39,330 nt of DNA. Origin: Oscillospiraceae bacterium (GTDB lineage Bacteria > Bacillota > Clostridia > Oscillospirales > Oscillospiraceae). This document shows, in pieces, positions 15,682 through 22,219 of the stretch. Position 1 is the first letter of the stretch. Every line of letters starts with the position of its first letter. Location of the stretch: NCBI GenBank assembly GCA_017436035.1, contig JAFSDV010000004.1, positions 1 to 39,330 on the forward strand, written 5' to 3'. The position numbers and the translations under genes were made by a program. The notes below the pieces were generated by a model. That model did not search any database. It had not been told where the DNA came from and saw only the letters and a program-made list of their open reading frames with translations.

Positions 15682-16185
15682 ATGAATTTTCCGCTGCTTC
15701 CGGTGATGATAACAGATGCTTTGACCGATCTGACGCCGGAATTTTTGCATCATCAGAAGATCCGGCTGCTGATGATGGATTTTGACAATACCATTGTGCC
15801 TTATACCACCGATGCACCTACAGCACAAATGACTGCGTGGCTGGAAAAGATGCGGGATTCATCTGTGCAGGTCTGTGTGGTGTCCAACAGCCGTAAGCAG
15901 CGGGTGAAGATCTTTTGCCAGGCTTACGGTATCCCTTGTATTACCCATTCCAAAAAACCGTTTTCCAAGGGTATCCGCCAGTGTATGGAGCAGTTTTCAG
16001 TAAAGCCGGAGGAGTGCGCGCTGGTTGGGGATCAGGTGTTTACGGATACGCTGGGTGCAAACTGCGCAGGTGTACGGTCTATTTTGGTCAAAGCCATTGA
16101 CAATCACACATGGCTGCTGAAGCTGCGCCATTTGGCGGAGATTCCATTTATTTATTTGGCGAGGAAGAGGAGAATAGATCTGTGA
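15682..16185 (+). CDS. YqeG family HAD-type phosphatase
   Basis: A 167-residue HAD-superfamily hydrolase of the YqeG type. The nucleophile motif is MMDFDNTIVP with D33 and D35. VCVVSNS is motif II, the Lys in THSKKPFSKG is motif III, and ALVGDQVFTDTLGAN is motif IV. YqeG-like enzymes are proposed or shown in some bacteria and plants to be phosphatidylglycerophosphate phosphatases, so a membrane lipid role is likely but not proven here. ATG 15682 is chosen because it starts the family N terminus (MNFPLLPVMITDALTDL) and follows AGGAATAGG; upstream in-frame codons lie within the promoter. The stop overlaps the start of the next gene (GTGA). Confidence 0.9.
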   Translation: MNFPLLPVMITDALTDLTPEFLHHQKIRLLMMDFDNTIVPYTTDAPTAQMTAWLEKMRDSSVQVCVVSNSRKQRVKIFCQAYGIPCITHSKKPFSKGIRQCMEQFSVKPEECALVGDQVFTDTLGANCAGVRSILVKAIDNHTWLLKLRHLAEIPFIYLARKRRIDL

Positions 16186-17246
16186 AGAACATGGACAAGT
16201 TCCTGTCACTTTTAGGTGCGGATGCGGACGGCTTGCTGCTGACAAGCCGTTACAGCAGACATTACGGATCGGAGTTTGATCTGGCAGAGGGCGTGGCTGT
16301 TATAACGGATAAAGGCTGCCGCTATTTTACAGACAGCCGCTATATTGAATCCGCAAGAAACAATATTATGGGTTTTGAGGTTTTGGAAGTGAACAGACAA
16401 AACCCCTATGTGAAGCGGATCAATGAAGCAATCGCGGATTTCAGCGTGACCAAGCTGGGCTGCGAGGAAGACTATTTGACCGCAGGTGAATATAGGATGT
16501 ATGAGCAGAAGCTCAATGCGCAGCTGGTGCCGATGAACCAGGCGATCCATCAGTTCCGGGCTGTAAAAGAGCCTTGGGAGCTGGCGAGGATGCGTCAGGC
16601 GCAGATCATTACAGATCGGGCCTTCGGGGAAGTTCTTAAAAGAATCCGGGTGGGGATGACGGAGCTGGAGCTGCAGGCGGAGCTGATCTACTGCCTATAT
16701 AAAAACGGCGCGCAGCGTTTATCCTTTGATCCCATCGTGGTCTCCGGACCGAATACCAGCTTACCCCATGGGGTAGCCGGTGATCGGGTGATCCGGGAGG
16801 GCGATTTTGTGACTATGGATTTTGGCGCGGTGTTTCAGGGCTACTGCTCCGATATGACCCGAACTGTAGCGGTGGGGTTTGCGACCGATGAAATGGAGCT
16901 GGTCTACAATACAGTCCTGCAGGCGCAGCTTGCGGCGTTTGCCGTGACCAAAGCCGGTGTGACCGGCAGGGAAATAGACGCGGCGGCACGACAGGTGATC
17001 GCAGACGCCGGTTTCGGGGAATACTTCGGTCACGGTTACGGACACAGTCTTGGAATGGAGGTCCACGAGTCTCCGAACTGCAATCCCACCGGCAATACGG
17101 TGATGGAGGAAAATATGGTATGCTCCGCAGAGCCGGGGATTTATCTTCCCGGGAAATTTGGCGTGCGGATCGAGGATGCGGTGATCTTCCGGGAGGATGG
17201 GTTTGAAAATATGACCCACAGCCCCAAGAATTTGATCATTATCTGA
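16182..17246 (+). CDS. M24-family aminopeptidase (Xaa-Pro peptidase)
   Basis: A 354-residue two-domain peptidase that removes N-terminal residues before proline. The N-terminal creatinase-like domain (GLLLTSRYSRHYGSEF, YFTDSRYIESA) is followed by the pita-bread catalytic domain with all five metal ligands: D213 (VTMDFGA), D224 (CSDMTRT), H288 (GHGYGHSLG), E317 (CSAEPGIY) and E331 (VRIEDAV). The start is GTG 16182, which overlaps the yqeG-type stop by four bases and has AGAGGAG 9 bases upstream; ATG 16191 lacks good spacing. In many Firmicutes this gene directly precedes efp, as here, but efp has its own promoter. Confidence 0.93.
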   Translation: MKNMDKFLSLLGADADGLLLTSRYSRHYGSEFDLAEGVAVITDKGCRYFTDSRYIESARNNIMGFEVLEVNRQNPYVKRINEAIADFSVTKLGCEEDYLTAGEYRMYEQKLNAQLVPMNQAIHQFRAVKEPWELARMRQAQIITDRAFGEVLKRIRVGMTELELQAELIYCLYKNGAQRLSFDPIVVSGPNTSLPHGVAGDRVIREGDFVTMDFGAVFQGYCSDMTRTVAVGFATDEMELVYNTVLQAQLAAFAVTKAGVTGREIDAAARQVIADAGFGEYFGHGYGHSLGMEVHESPNCNPTGNTVMEENMVCSAEPGIYLPGKFGVRIEDAVIFREDGFENMTHSPKNLIII

Positions 17247-17265
17247 AAAAAATTTACATTTCCCC

Positions 17266-17294
17266 TTGAAAAATGGGATATTGTAGGTTAGAAT
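17266..17294 (+). promoter_or_regulatory. Promoter of efp
   Basis: TTGAAA (17266-17271) and TAGAAT (17289-17294) are 17 bases apart. The leader that follows contains a small hairpin ACCCA/TGGGT near 17322-17336. Confidence 0.78.
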
Positions 17295-17358
17295 ATATGA
17301 GAAAAGCTATGAGCGAATTTAACCCATCAATTGGGTGCGTTTTAGGAGGACAATCAAG

Positions 17359-17922
17359 ATGATTTCAGCAGGTGAATTTAGAAACGGCATTACATTCGAC
17401 ATGGAAGGCAAGGTCATGCAGGTCGTTGAATTCCAGCACGTGAAGCCCGGTAAGGGTGCCGCTTTCGTTCGCGTAAAGATGAAGAACGTGATCACCGGCG
17501 GTGTGACCGAAACAAGCTTCAACCCCACTGCAAAATTCCCCACTGCTTATGTTGAGCGTAAGAAGATGGAGTATTCCTACAATGACGGCGAGCTGTACTA
17601 CTTTATGAACAGCGAAACCTATGAGCTGGAGCCTATCGAGGCTTCCGTACTGGACGATTCCTTCAAGTTCGTGAAGGAAAATGACGTGTGCACCATTATG
17701 AGCTATAAGGGCAAGGTGTTTGGTGTGGAAGTTCCCAACTTTGTGGATCTGGTGGTTACCGCCACTGAGCCCGGCTTTGCAGGCAATACTGCGACCAATA
17801 CCCTGAAGCCTGCTACTGTGGAGACCGGTGCTGAGGTCAAGGTGCCCCTGTTCATCAACGAGGGTGACAAGATCCAGATCGACACCCGTACCGGTGAGTA
17901 TCTGAGCCGTTCCAAGGCATAA
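17359..17922 (+). CDS. efp: Translation elongation factor P
   Basis: A 187-residue, three-domain tRNA-shaped factor that rescues ribosomes stalled on polyproline. The KOW-like N-terminal domain holds the loop KPGKGAAF with K32 at the tip, the site that is modified in many bacteria; which modification occurs cannot be seen here, and no epmA/epmB-type or rhamnosyl transferase gene is nearby. The end ([19 protein letters not shown]) is typical. ATG 17359 starts the family sequence [10 protein letters not shown] and follows AGGAGG at 17344-17349; an upstream in-frame start at 17335 has no such site. Pairing with an Xaa-Pro peptidase upstream is common. Confidence 0.97.
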   Translation: MISAGEFRNGITFDMEGKVMQVVEFQHVKPGKGAAFVRVKMKNVITGGVTETSFNPTAKFPTAYVERKKMEYSYNDGELYYFMNSETYELEPIEASVLDDSFKFVKENDVCTIMSYKGKVFGVEVPNFVDLVVTATEPGFAGNTATNTLKPATVETGAEVKVPLFINEGDKIQIDTRTGEYLSRSKA

Positions 17923-17934
17923 GGAGTTTGGATT

Positions 17935-18390
17935 ATGACAATTTCTGAAAAGTCTGCATATCTGAAGGGTCTGATGGATGGCCTGAAACTGGATACTGAG
18001 AAGGCTGAAGGCAAGATGATCGGTGCCATCGTTGATCTTTTGTGCGATGTTACCAAGAAGCTGACGGATGTGGAGGATACCACTATCGCCATTTCCGATG
18101 AGCTGGATGAGATCGAGGAAGATCTGGACGCCATTGAGGACTTTATCCTGGATGAGGATGAGGACGAGCATGACGAGGACGACTACGACGAAGATGACTA
18201 TGATGACGAAGACGAAGACGAGGACTACGAGGATGGCTTCGACTTCGGTGACGAGGATTCGATCATCTACGAAGTGAAGTGCGCCTGCGGCAATGTGATC
18301 GACTTTGATGAGGAAACACTGGAAAAGGGAAGCATCATCTGTGATGAGTGCGGTGAAACCCTGGAGTTTTCTGTAGAAGACGAAGAATAA
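17935..18390 (+). CDS. Acidic protein with C-terminal zinc ribbon (CD1247-like)
   Basis: A 151-residue protein in three parts. Residues 1-66 are helical (KSAYLKGLMDGLKLD), resembling the N-terminal domain of clostridial CD1247-type proteins. Residues ~68-108 are almost entirely Asp, Glu and Tyr. Residues 112-145 form a zinc ribbon with C116/C118 (CACGN) and C136/C139 (CDECG). The acidic tract could mimic nucleic acid or bind a basic partner, and the ribbon suggests contact with RNA polymerase or the ribosome; this is inference. It starts 12 bases after efp, with AAGGAG just before, so it is co-transcribed with efp. Exact role unknown. Confidence 0.8.
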   Translation: MTISEKSAYLKGLMDGLKLDTEKAEGKMIGAIVDLLCDVTKKLTDVEDTTIAISDELDEIEEDLDAIEDFILDEDEDEHDEDDYDEDDYDDEDEDEDYEDGFDFGDEDSIIYEVKCACGNVIDFDEETLEKGSIICDECGETLEFSVEDEE

Positions 18391-18403
18391 GTATCATACG
18401 TGT

Positions 18404-18440
18404 AACAGGGGTGTGGCCAACGGCTGCACCCCTGTTTTTT
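18404..18440 (+). terminator. Rho-independent terminator of the efp operon
   Basis: AACAGGGGTG and CACCCCTGTT pair perfectly, with a GGCC-containing apical part, and a T run follows. It is a strong intrinsic terminator 13 bases after the stop. Confidence 0.92.
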
Positions 18441-18642
18441 GCGTCCAAGAGAAGAGAGCGCGTGTTCATCTTTCCTTAACAAACGCAAAAGACGGTTCAT
18501 AAAACAGAACAGTTGGTTCATAATCAACAGCTTGAAAAATTAAAAATATCATGCGATAGTACTCAAGGACAAAATGATGACAGCAGAAATAAGTTGTATT
18601 CTGCAAAACCGTTTTGACCGAAACTGTAAAACATCAGCATAT

Positions 18643-19146
18643 TCACAAACGCGCAGTCAGTGAGGCAACCAGAAAACCGGTGAGATCGGCAATCAGAGCC
18701 GCAGGTATGGTGTAGCGCGTTTTTTTGATGCCTGCTGCACCAAAGTAGACACTGATCGTATAAAAGGTCGTCTCCGTTGATCCCAGCATAATGGCAGCAG
18801 TCCTGCCGATTTGGGAATCTACGCCGTATTGCTGCATCAGCTCCGCGCCTACTGCCAGAGCGGCGCTTCCGCTGATGGGGCGGATCAGAACCAGCATGGC
18901 AGTCTCGGGCGGAATTCCGAAATACTGAAAAACCGGCGCGAGAAATGCGCTGGCTGCTTCCATTGCGCCGGAGGCTCTGAGCATTGTCACAGCGGTTAAC
19001 AGCAGGATCAAAGCAGGGATCAGGGTCAGCAAAAGCTTCAGCCCGTCTGCAGCCCCACTTAGCAGCAGCTCGTAAGTATTTTCCTTTTTGCGCAGCGCAA
19101 GGGCGGAGGCTAGAAGCAGGAGCAGCGGAACAATGTAATCCGTCAT
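18643..19146 (-). CDS. spmB: Spore maturation protein B
   Basis: A 167-residue integral membrane protein of the nucleoside-recognition (Gate) domain family, required with SpmA for normal dehydration and heat resistance of the spore core in Bacillus. Hydrophobic segments include YIVPLLLLLASALAL, LLLTLIPALILLLTAVTML and a C-terminal LIADLTGFLVASL. Family marks are LIRPISGSAALAVGAELM, IMLGSTETTFYTISVYFGA and IKKTRY. The start is ATG 19146, which overlaps the spmA stop as ATGA; a longer frame upstream only extends into spmA. No clear terminator is seen in the 252-base gap to the convergent efp operon. Confidence 0.95.
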   Translation of the reverse strand: MTDYIVPLLLLLASALALRKKENTYELLLSGAADGLKLLLTLIPALILLLTAVTMLRASGAMEAASAFLAPVFQYFGIPPETAMLVLIRPISGSAALAVGAELMQQYGVDSQIGRTAAIMLGSTETTFYTISVYFGAAGIKKTRYTIPAALIADLTGFLVASLTARL

Positions 19147-19727
19147 CTTCTGCGCCATACCTTTCCTAAAAGCCATGCGGCGCAAAGCCCCAGACCTGTG
19201 GAGCATATGCTGGTGATCCAAACGCCGGGAAGAATGTCAAAGGGTGTGGCGCAGCCTAATGCGGTACGGATCGCTGCCACGTTGGCGGGAATCAGCTGAA
19301 TGGAGGCTGTATTCAAAACAATCAGCCGGCACAGTTCATCACTGGCGATTTGGGAATTGCCGTGCTGTGCCAAACGCTGTGCGGCCTGAATGCCCATAGG
19401 TGTGGCGGCGTTTCCCAGGCCGAGAAAATTCGCGCAGACATTGGCACTCAAACTGCAGGCAAGAGATCGGTCCTTGCGGTATGAAGGAAACAGCTTTCCA
19501 AGCAGCGGACTGAGCAACCGGGAAAGCATACCGGTCAAACCCGCGTGCTCCATCAGTTTTCCAACGCCGGTCCACAGGCAGATCGAGCCTGCCATAGAAA
19601 TCGCCAGGTTGATCCCGGACTGCGCGCCTTGGGGAATGGCAGCTGCCAATTCCTGCCCCGTCCCAAGGAAAAGCCCCGCAATCACAGAAACGGCAATCAT
19701 CCCGGTCCAAATCCAACTCATAACCAT
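19143..19727 (-). CDS. spmA: Spore maturation protein A
   Basis: A 194-residue membrane protein, partner of SpmB, of the same Gate-domain family. Marks are GAQSGINLAISMAGSICLW, SANVCANFLGLGNAATPMGI and LIVLNTASIQLIPANVAAIR. There are about four or five hydrophobic stretches. The start at 19727 is chosen because GGGAGGG lies 6 bases before it; ATG 19733 touches that site and ATG 19721 is 12 bases away, so neighbouring starts cannot be excluded. spmA-spmB is an operon found in endospore formers, and its presence suggests sporulation capacity. It is divergent from the AbrB-type regulator gene. Confidence 0.95.
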   Translation of the reverse strand: MVMSWIWTGMIAVSVIAGLFLGTGQELAAAIPQGAQSGINLAISMAGSICLWTGVGKLMEHAGLTGMLSRLLSPLLGKLFPSYRKDRSLACSLSANVCANFLGLGNAATPMGIQAAQRLAQHGNSQIASDELCRLIVLNTASIQLIPANVAAIRTALGCATPFDILPGVWITSICSTGLGLCAAWLLGKVWRRR

Positions 19728-19822
19728 GTCCATCCCTCCCACTGTATCCTATGAGCCGTTTTGAAGGATATAACTTTGCAGGAAGAACAGAGAATGTGTA
19801 CAGAGAAAGGAATATCTGCAGC

Positions 19823-20116
19823 ATGAAAACAAAGAACATAAACAATAAGAAAAATGACGAAAATAAAAACAGAATCAAGACCACCGGTATTGTTCGAAAA
19901 GTGGATGAGTTGGGAAGAATCGTGCTGCCGATCGAGCTGCGGCGCACATTGGACATTGCTGAACGGGATGAATTGGAAATCTATTTGGAAGATGACAAGG
20001 TAATTATGCGCAAATTCCAGCCTACCTGTTTGTTTTGCGGAAAGGCAAGAGGGTTGATCACCTATTTGGAGCGGGCTGTTTGTAAAGAATGTGCCCGGCG
20101 TATAAGCGAGCTGTAA
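19823..20116 (+). CDS. AbrB-family transition-state regulator with zinc-ribbon tail
   Basis: A 97-residue DNA-binding protein. Residues ~20-65 are the swapped-hairpin AbrB domain (TTGIVRKVDELGRIVLPIEL, then RRTLDIAERDELEIYLEDDKVI). A C-terminal Cys motif, CLFCG and CKECA, forms a probable small zinc ribbon, as in many clostridial AbrB proteins. A Lys/Asn-rich N-terminal tail (MKTKNINNKKNDENKN) precedes the domain. The start is ATG 19823; a longer frame upstream extends into the divergent spmA promoter region. The ribosome binding site (AAAGG, about 12 bases away) is only fair. AbrB homologues usually repress stationary-phase and sporulation genes; regulation of spmA-spmB next door is possible but not shown. 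Confidence 0.88.
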   Translation: MKTKNINNKKNDENKNRIKTTGIVRKVDELGRIVLPIELRRTLDIAERDELEIYLEDDKVIMRKFQPTCLFCGKARGLITYLERAVCKECARRISEL

Positions 20117-20118
20117 AA

Positions 20119-20150
20119 ACGGGGCGTTGCAAAAGTTTGCAACGCCCCGT
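20119..20150. terminator. Terminator palindrome between the AbrB gene and rsmI
   Basis: A 15-base perfect stem, ACGGGGCGTTGCAAA with TTTGCAACGCCCCGT, has a 2-base AG centre. It starts at the stop codon of the AbrB gene, and AAAAAC before and TTTC after suit use in either direction. The core arms equal those at 2095-2123. Confidence 0.8.
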
Positions 20151-20173
20151 TTCACTTACGGAATGTTCACTAT

Positions 20174-20199
20174 GCGGGCGGCCAATGGCCGCATCTACA
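20174..20199. repeat. Short dispersed palindromic repeat (inverse of the 3996 type)
   Basis: GCGGGCGGCCAATGGCCGCA followed by TCTACA contains GCGGCC/GGCCGC arms around AAT. Read on the minus strand it starts TGTAGATGCGGCC, close in style to GTAGGGGCGGC at 3996. It lies between the AbrB gene terminator and the convergent rsmI end. Confidence 0.45.
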
Positions 20200-20240
20200 G
20201 ATGCTTTTGGGCAATTTATGCTTTTTACAACACGCCCTAT

Positions 20241-21077
20241 CTATTCTGAAAGAGCTAAAGCTGCTTCGTAAACAGTATTTTTAGGAAGACCTAATTCCTG
20301 TGCAGTCTGCTTGATGGCATCCTTGCGGCTGCATCCGGTCTGCATCAGTTCTTCCACTCGTGAGGCAGCATCCTGGGGCGTTGGGGTGTGTTTTTCAGGC
20401 GCAGGCGCGCCGGCGACGATCAAAACAAATTCGCCTTTCGGCGGCTGCTGTTGGTACAGGCTGATCGCGCCGCTGAGGGTGGTGCGGATCACTTCCTCGT
20501 GAAGCTTTGTAAGTTCCCGGCACAGGCTGATAGACCGGTCAGGACCAAAGACTTCTGCCATAGATTCCAATGTAGCCAGCAGCTTGTGAGGGGCTTCGTA
20601 AAAGATCATTGTGCGCTGCTCTTGAATCAGTGCTTCCAAATGCTCCCGCCGGCTCTTTTTTGCTGTAGACAGAAAGCCCTCGAAACAAAACCGACCGGTG
20701 GCTTGACCGGAAATGCTTAGGGCGGTAATCGCGGCGCAAGGACCGGGAATGGCACAAACGGTAATTCCTGCCGCCGCGCACGCCTTGACCAGGTCTTCGC
20801 CCGGATCAGAGATGGCGGGGCTGCCTGCGTCAGAAACCAGTGCGCAGGTTTCTCCGGAACGGATGCGCTCTAAAATGAAATCACCTTTTTGGGTCTTGTT
20901 ATGCTCATAGTAGCTGACAAGACTTTTTTTAATACCTAGATGATTCAGCAGCTTCAAAGTGACCCGGGTATCCTCTGCGGCTATAAAATCCGCTTGCTCC
21001 AGTGTTTCCCGACATCGAACAGAGATATCCCTGAGATTACCGATGGGCGTGGGAACAAGATACAACATTCCAGCCAT
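20241..21077 (-). CDS. rsmI: 16S rRNA (cytidine1402-2'-O)-methyltransferase
   Basis: A 278-residue enzyme that methylates the ribose of C1402 in the 16S rRNA decoding centre. It has the tetrapyrrole-methylase-like fold: GMLYLVPTPIGNLRDIS at the start, AEDTRVTLKLLNHLGI, LVSDAGSPAISDPGEDLV and AIPGPCAAITALSISG, with SAM bound in the cleft. The C-terminal part (SRKDAIKQTAQELGLPKNTV) is the small helical domain usual in RsmI. AGGAGA lies 6 bases before ATG 21077. The trmN6-like gene ends 13 bases upstream, an arrangement like yabB-yabC in Bacillus, so the two are co-transcribed. Confidence 0.96.
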   Translation of the reverse strand: MAGMLYLVPTPIGNLRDISVRCRETLEQADFIAAEDTRVTLKLLNHLGIKKSLVSYYEHNKTQKGDFILERIRSGETCALVSDAGSPAISDPGEDLVKACAAAGITVCAIPGPCAAITALSISGQATGRFCFEGFLSTAKKSRREHLEALIQEQRTMIFYEAPHKLLATLESMAEVFGPDRSISLCRELTKLHEEVIRTTLSGAISLYQQQPPKGEFVLIVAGAPAPEKHTPTPQDAASRVEELMQTGCSRKDAIKQTAQELGLPKNTVYEAALALSE

Positions 21078-21090
21078 AATGGTTCTCCTA

Positions 21091-21777
21091 TCAATGATAT
21101 AGAGTGTGGTAGTAATCTGTTGGTGTGCCGTCGGCGTTGTGCAGGCAGCGTTCCTCCCAGATCAGCCCCGGTTTGGCACCCTTCCGGCACTGGACCAGCA
21201 CCAAAGCGGGGGATGTACCCGGGCAATGCCGCAAAAGGCAGACACGCTTTGGTTCTAAAAGATTTTGACTGGCGCAGGCACAGATCTGCGCAAACCGTTC
21301 CGGCTTGTGGACCAGGAAAAAATCACCGCCGTATTTGAGCGCCCAGGCTGCGGACTTAAAAAGATCTTCCAATGAACAGGTGTCCTCCCGCCGCGCCAAC
21401 GGGGTGGATCGGCTTTTAGGACCGGCGGTAAAATATGGAGGATTGGAAACACAGCAGCTAAAGCTGCCGGTCTGAAGAAATGTGGAGATGTGGCGCAGAT
21501 CACCGCATATACTGTTCAAACGGGATTCAAGTCCGTTTTCCCGGATGTTCTTCAGCGCGGTCTGATGGGCTGCTTCGTCTATTTCTATTCCGGTGATCCT
21601 GCACTGGGTGTCCCTTGCGCAAAGCAGCAGACCCAGCGTGCCGCAGCCGGAGCCTAAATCCAATACACGGGCTTGCCGGGGAAGCCGGGTAAAGCCGGCA
21701 AGCGCAATAGAGTCTGTGCTAAACGGAAAACAGCCTGTGCCAATTTCTAAAGTAAAGCCGTTATGCAATCGTTCCAT
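21091..21777 (-). CDS. tRNA1(Val) A37 N6-methyltransferase family (YabB/TrmN6)
   Basis: A 228-residue SAM-dependent methyltransferase. Residues 14-24 (TGCFPFSTDSI) match the family's opening that replaces YRFSIDAVLL in other members. Motif I is VLDLGSGCGTLGLLL, the acidic strand GIEIDEAAHQTALKN follows, and the catalytic NPPYF motif marks an exocyclic amino-group methylase. Family members methylate adenine 37 of tRNA-Val or act on a related tRNA site, so the specific target here is inferred. A site GGGAG lies 7 bases before ATG. It precedes rsmI in one transcript; the ferredoxin gene upstream is closed by its own terminator. Confidence 0.88.
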   Translation of the reverse strand: MERLHNGFTLEIGTGCFPFSTDSIALAGFTRLPRQARVLDLGSGCGTLGLLLCARDTQCRITGIEIDEAAHQTALKNIRENGLESRLNSICGDLRHISTFLQTGSFSCCVSNPPYFTAGPKSRSTPLARREDTCSLEDLFKSAAWALKYGGDFFLVHKPERFAQICACASQNLLEPKRVCLLRHCPGTSPALVLVQCRKGAKPGLIWEERCLHNADGTPTDYYHTLYH

Positions 21778-21834
21778 AATATACTCCCTGTCATTGTATT
21801 TGCAGATCGGGGAAAAGTCAAACGGTAATTCAGA

Positions 21835-21881
21835 ATAAAAAATCAGTCTGCGGACCGGGGAAAGCCGGCTCGCAGACTGAT
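21835..21881 (-). terminator. Terminator of the ferredoxin gene
   Basis: On the minus strand ATCAGTCTGCG and CGCAGACTGAT pair perfectly (arms 21871-21881 and 21842-21852), and an inner GCCGGCTTTCC/GGGG part strengthens the stem. TTTTTTATT follows, making a strong intrinsic terminator. Confidence 0.92.
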
Positions 21882-21896
21882 CGGTGAATCGGAGAA

Positions 21897-22067
21897 TCAG
21901 CCTTCCTCGATTGCTTCGACAGGGCAGTTGCCCACGCAGGTACCGCAGTCAACACAGATATCAGCGTCGATCACGTACTTGCCGTCGCCCTCAGCGATCG
22001 CTTCAACGGGGCAGTTTTCGGCGCAAGTGCCGCAGTTTACGCAAGCATCAGTGATAATGTAAGCCAT
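21897..22067 (-). CDS. Small 2[4Fe-4S] ferredoxin
   Basis: A 56-residue clostridial-type ferredoxin, a low-potential electron carrier. Two cluster motifs are present: C9-x2-C12-x2-C15-x3-C19-P (DACVNCGTCAENCPVEAI) and C38-x2-C41-x2-C44-x3-C48-P (DICVDCGTCVGNCPVEAI). The two halves are clearly internal duplicates. GGAGG precedes the ATG by about 7 bases. It is a single-gene unit with its own promoter (22122-22149) and terminator. Such ferredoxins serve pyruvate:ferredoxin oxidoreductase, hydrogenase and Rnf in anaerobes, which fits a strictly anaerobic host; the partner cannot be assigned. Confidence 0.97.
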   Translation of the reverse strand: MAYIITDACVNCGTCAENCPVEAIAEGDGKYVIDADICVDCGTCVGNCPVEAIEEG

Positions 22068-22121
22068 GATTTTCCCTCCATTATGTATAGTGTGTACGGA
22101 TCTTTAATCGATCGTACTTCT

Positions 22122-22149
22122 ATTCTAACACGGATTTTACAAAGCGCAA
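22122..22149 (-). promoter_or_regulatory. Promoter of the ferredoxin gene
   Basis: On the minus strand TTGCGC (22144-22149) and TAGAAT (22122-22127) are 16 bases apart, followed by a leader of about 50 bases. Confidence 0.65.
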
Positions 22150-22156
22150 GTGTTTT

Positions 22157-22185
22157 TTGCAAAATCAGTCGTATATTTTTTGTAT
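22157..22185 (+). promoter_or_regulatory. Candidate promoter of clpC
   Basis: TTGCAA (22157-22162) and TTGTAT (22180-22185) are 17 bases apart, 34 bases before the clpC start. The -35 box is 7 bases from the -35 box of the divergent ferredoxin promoter. No CtsR-type heptad repeat is visible. Confidence 0.5.
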
Positions 22186-22219
22186 GGCTTGGGAAAAATT
22201 TCCCGACAGGGGGGATTGC

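Noticed and set aside
18441-18642. Gap between the efp terminator and spmB with two GGTTCATAA copies (18494 and 18515)
   Set aside because: The two copies are 21 bases apart and may be chance; there is no promoter facing a gene, no open frame and no recognisable RNA here.
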